63,834 nt of DNA, from contig CACAMI010000009.1 of assembly GCA_902533625.1 (NCBI GenBank), positions 1-63,834 on the forward strand, given 5' to 3'. Below the pieces are notes generated by a model. That model was not told the origin of the DNA. It ran no database searches and saw nothing but the letters and a program-made list of their open reading frames with translations. The stretch is from an uncultured Alphaproteobacteria bacterium (lineage in GTDB: Bacteria; Pseudomonadota; Alphaproteobacteria; Rhodobacterales; Rhodobacteraceae). Made by a program: the position numbers and the translations under genes. Of this stretch, positions 62,440 to 63,834 are shown piece by piece; position 1 is the first letter of the stretch; each line of letters starts with the position of its first letter.

Positions 62440-63834
62440 TTAAGGAGCCATATCTTTAATTGGTGGCTTAGCATTATCTAAAAGAGGAGAGACGTAGGCA
62501 TTTTGATCAAGTAATTTTTGAAGATCCAGCCATGCATCTTCCCTAAGTTTTTTGTCAAGCAATACGTCAACGCCAGTTGCTGCCATTGCTGTAGCAGCAT
62601 GGGTCATTCCTTTTATAGCTATGCTAGATTTTCCTTGAGCTGTCATTTGCCATGAATGAAAAGGAGTGCCTATCGTATAATTTGCACCCCATAATTGAAC
62701 AGTTGGGACTACCCAGCTGACGTCAGCGACATCTGTAGATCCTGACATACCAATTTCTTTTGCATTAGGGGGTATAATAGATTCCGCCAAAACTTGATCT
62801 TTAACCTCAGAGATACCAGCCTGTAAATATGCAGTTTCTATATCGTTATATGACATGGTAGATTGCATTTTTTTTGCGTACTGACGTTCCTTATTTGTGA
62901 ACACTGGTGGGCCAAGCAAATCCAAGTTCCGCTGCATTACTTCACCAAGAGTTTTATTATAAATAAGGTTTGAGACACCAGCTAACATCTTTATTTTAAC
63001 TTTTGTTTCGGTCATCATTGCTGCTCCACGAGCAATTTTTTTTACTCTTTTTAAAAGTTTCAGCATTTTCGGGGTGTTTTCGTCCCTTACAACATAACGT
63101 ACCCGACCTTTAGACTGAACTACATTTGGAGAGATGCCTCCACCATCAATTATAGCATAATGTATCCGTGCTTTATCTGGCATGTGCTCACGCATATAAT
63201 TTACGCCAACATTCATTAGTTCAATTGCATCAAGAGCAGATCTCCCAAGATGAGGCGCGCCTGCAGCATGACTGGCTCGACCTTCAAACATAAAGTCAAC
63301 TCTGCAATTTGCTAAACTAGAACCTGTGACAACTCCAGTTAATGAACCTGGGTGCCAAGTTATAGCAATATCAACGTCCTCAAAGGCTTTTTCCCTTACC
63401 ATAAATGTTTTAGCAGCACCTCCTTCCTCAGCTGGACATCCATAGTATCGAATTATTCCTTCAGTTCCAGTTTCTGTCATCCAGTTTTTTAGAGAGGTAG
63501 CAGCTTGCATAGCAGCGGATCCTAACAGGTTATGACCACAGCCATGACCGTTTCCATTTTTTTTGATTGGCTTTTCTTCAAAGATATCCGACTGTTGGCT
63601 CAATCCAGCTAAGGCATCATATTCCCCAAGAAATGCGATTACTGGACCTTTGGTTCCTGCTTCAGCAATTAATGCAGTAGGAATTCCAGCTATACCTTGT
63701 TTGACTTTAAAGCCGTGGTGTATAAGTTCACTATAATGCGCTGCCATAGAGAGGTGCTCACCATAGCAAGTCTCTGGTGTTGACCAGACTTGATCTGCTA
63801 AGGCATGAAAACGAGGTTCAAGTTTTTCTACATA
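62440..63834 (-). CDS. M20-family amidohydrolase, AbgB-like, cut by the right edge
   Basis: Zinc-dependent M20 amidohydrolase. The frame continues open to the window end, upstream of an internal ATG at 63747, so the N-terminus is missing; the extra 29 codons read like the start of the domain. Visible signatures are FLGEYDALAGLSQQ, GHGCGHNLLGSAA with metal ligands, YGCPAEEGGAAKTFMV, TWHPGS, ASHAAGAPHLGRSALDA and a C-terminal STDVADVSWVVP. It follows AbgB (p-aminobenzoyl-glutamate hydrolase subunit B) closely from memory. It may hydrolyse an N-acyl amino acid; AbgA is not in the window. Confidence 0.9.
   Translation of the reverse strand, partial: YVEKLEPRFHALADQVWSTPETCYGEHLSMAAHYSELIHHGFKVKQGIAGIPTALIAEAGTKGPVIAFLGEYDALAGLSQQSDIFEEKPIKKNGNGHGCGHNLLGSAAMQAATSLKNWMTETGTEGIIRYYGCPAEEGGAAKTFMVREKAFEDVDIAITWHPGSLTGVVTGSSLANCRVDFMFEGRASHAAGAPHLGRSALDAIELMNVGVNYMREHMPDKARIHYAIIDGGGISPNVVQSKGRVRYVVRDENTPKMLKLLKRVKKIARGAAMMTETKVKIKMLAGVSNLIYNKTLGEVMQRNLDLLGPPVFTNKERQYAKKMQSTMSYNDIETAYLQAGISEVKDQVLAESIIPPNAKEIGMSGSTDVADVSWVVPTVQLWGANYTIGTPFHSWQMTAQGKSSIAIKGMTHAATAMAATGVDVLLDKKLREDAWLDLQKLLDQNAYVSPLLDNAKPPIKDMAP

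Noticed and set aside
1-63834. tRNA genes, CRISPR arrays, insertion sequences or prophage
   Set aside because: No cloverleaf-like segments, regularly spaced repeats, transposase motifs or phage structural genes were seen in the gene gaps by eye; a covariance-model search was not possible.

Overview
The window looks like the chromosome of an AT-rich, gene-dense, free-living alphaproteobacterium, most likely an uncultivated marine heterotroph. The main evidence is gene order: lipA, a COQ10-type protein, cinA/pgpA/ispF/ispD, dusB, ntrB-ntrC-ntrY-ntrX, trkA, hfq and hflX is the classic alphaproteobacterial arrangement. The marine, methylated-amine lifestyle is inferred from the catabolic genes. 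I saw no tRNA, rRNA, CRISPR array, insertion sequence or phage gene. TTG start codons are frequent.

Region 1 (1-13.7 kb) is core housekeeping: lipoate synthesis, ubiquinone chaperone, the ispD-ispF-pgpA-pncC operon on the minus strand, tRNA dihydrouridylation, the two nitrogen-type two-component systems, potassium uptake control, Hfq and HflX. Both NtrC and NtrX lack the GAFTGA loop used to contact sigma-54. Region 2 (13.8-24.5 kb) holds a decayed 2-oxoglutarate/Fe(II) oxygenase pseudogene, miaA, purB-purC-purS-purQ, the MsrP methionine-sulfoxide reductase, a DctB/DctD-like pair whose regulator has no AAA+ domain, an orphan corrinoid protein, SufE and RNase D. The three regulators together suggest a lineage that does without sigma-54.

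Region 3 (24.5-44 kb) is a catabolic island. A small minus-strand operon (class II aldolase, ketopantoate-reductase-like protein, UPF0173 hydrolase) is followed by two gene sets diverging from about 31.9-32.07 kb. Leftward: RidA, alpha/beta hydrolase, a 709-residue CoA-transferase/flavin-reductase/Nudix-like fusion, and a DUF1185 protein. Rightward: aldehyde dehydrogenase, luciferase-like monooxygenase, CaiD-like hydratase, carnitine-dehydrogenase-like enzyme, BKACE cleavage enzyme, acyl-CoA dehydrogenase and ADP-forming CoA ligase. The right half reads as a gamma-butyrobetaine/carnitine route to glycine betaine. The monooxygenase, flavin reductase, RidA, hydrolase and aldehyde dehydrogenase resemble the logic of the Rut and trigonelline ring-opening pathways. 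A two-domain aldehyde dehydrogenase with DeoC follows.

Region 4 (44-63.8 kb) is a mosaic of short, often convergent or divergent units: acyl-CoA dehydrogenase, cupin, three glutathione-transferase-like proteins, an EutB/EutC-like pair, a GFA-fold protein, zinc alcohol dehydrogenase, a second EamA exporter, a crotonase, a DauA-like FAD dehydrogenase, a Rieske oxygenase with a glutamate at the bridging position (as in carnitine and betaine oxygenases), an FAH-fold hydratase, a methyltransferase, endonuclease III, a class III cyclase with TolB-like and TPR parts, guanine deaminase, and an AbgB-like amidohydrolase cut by the right edge.
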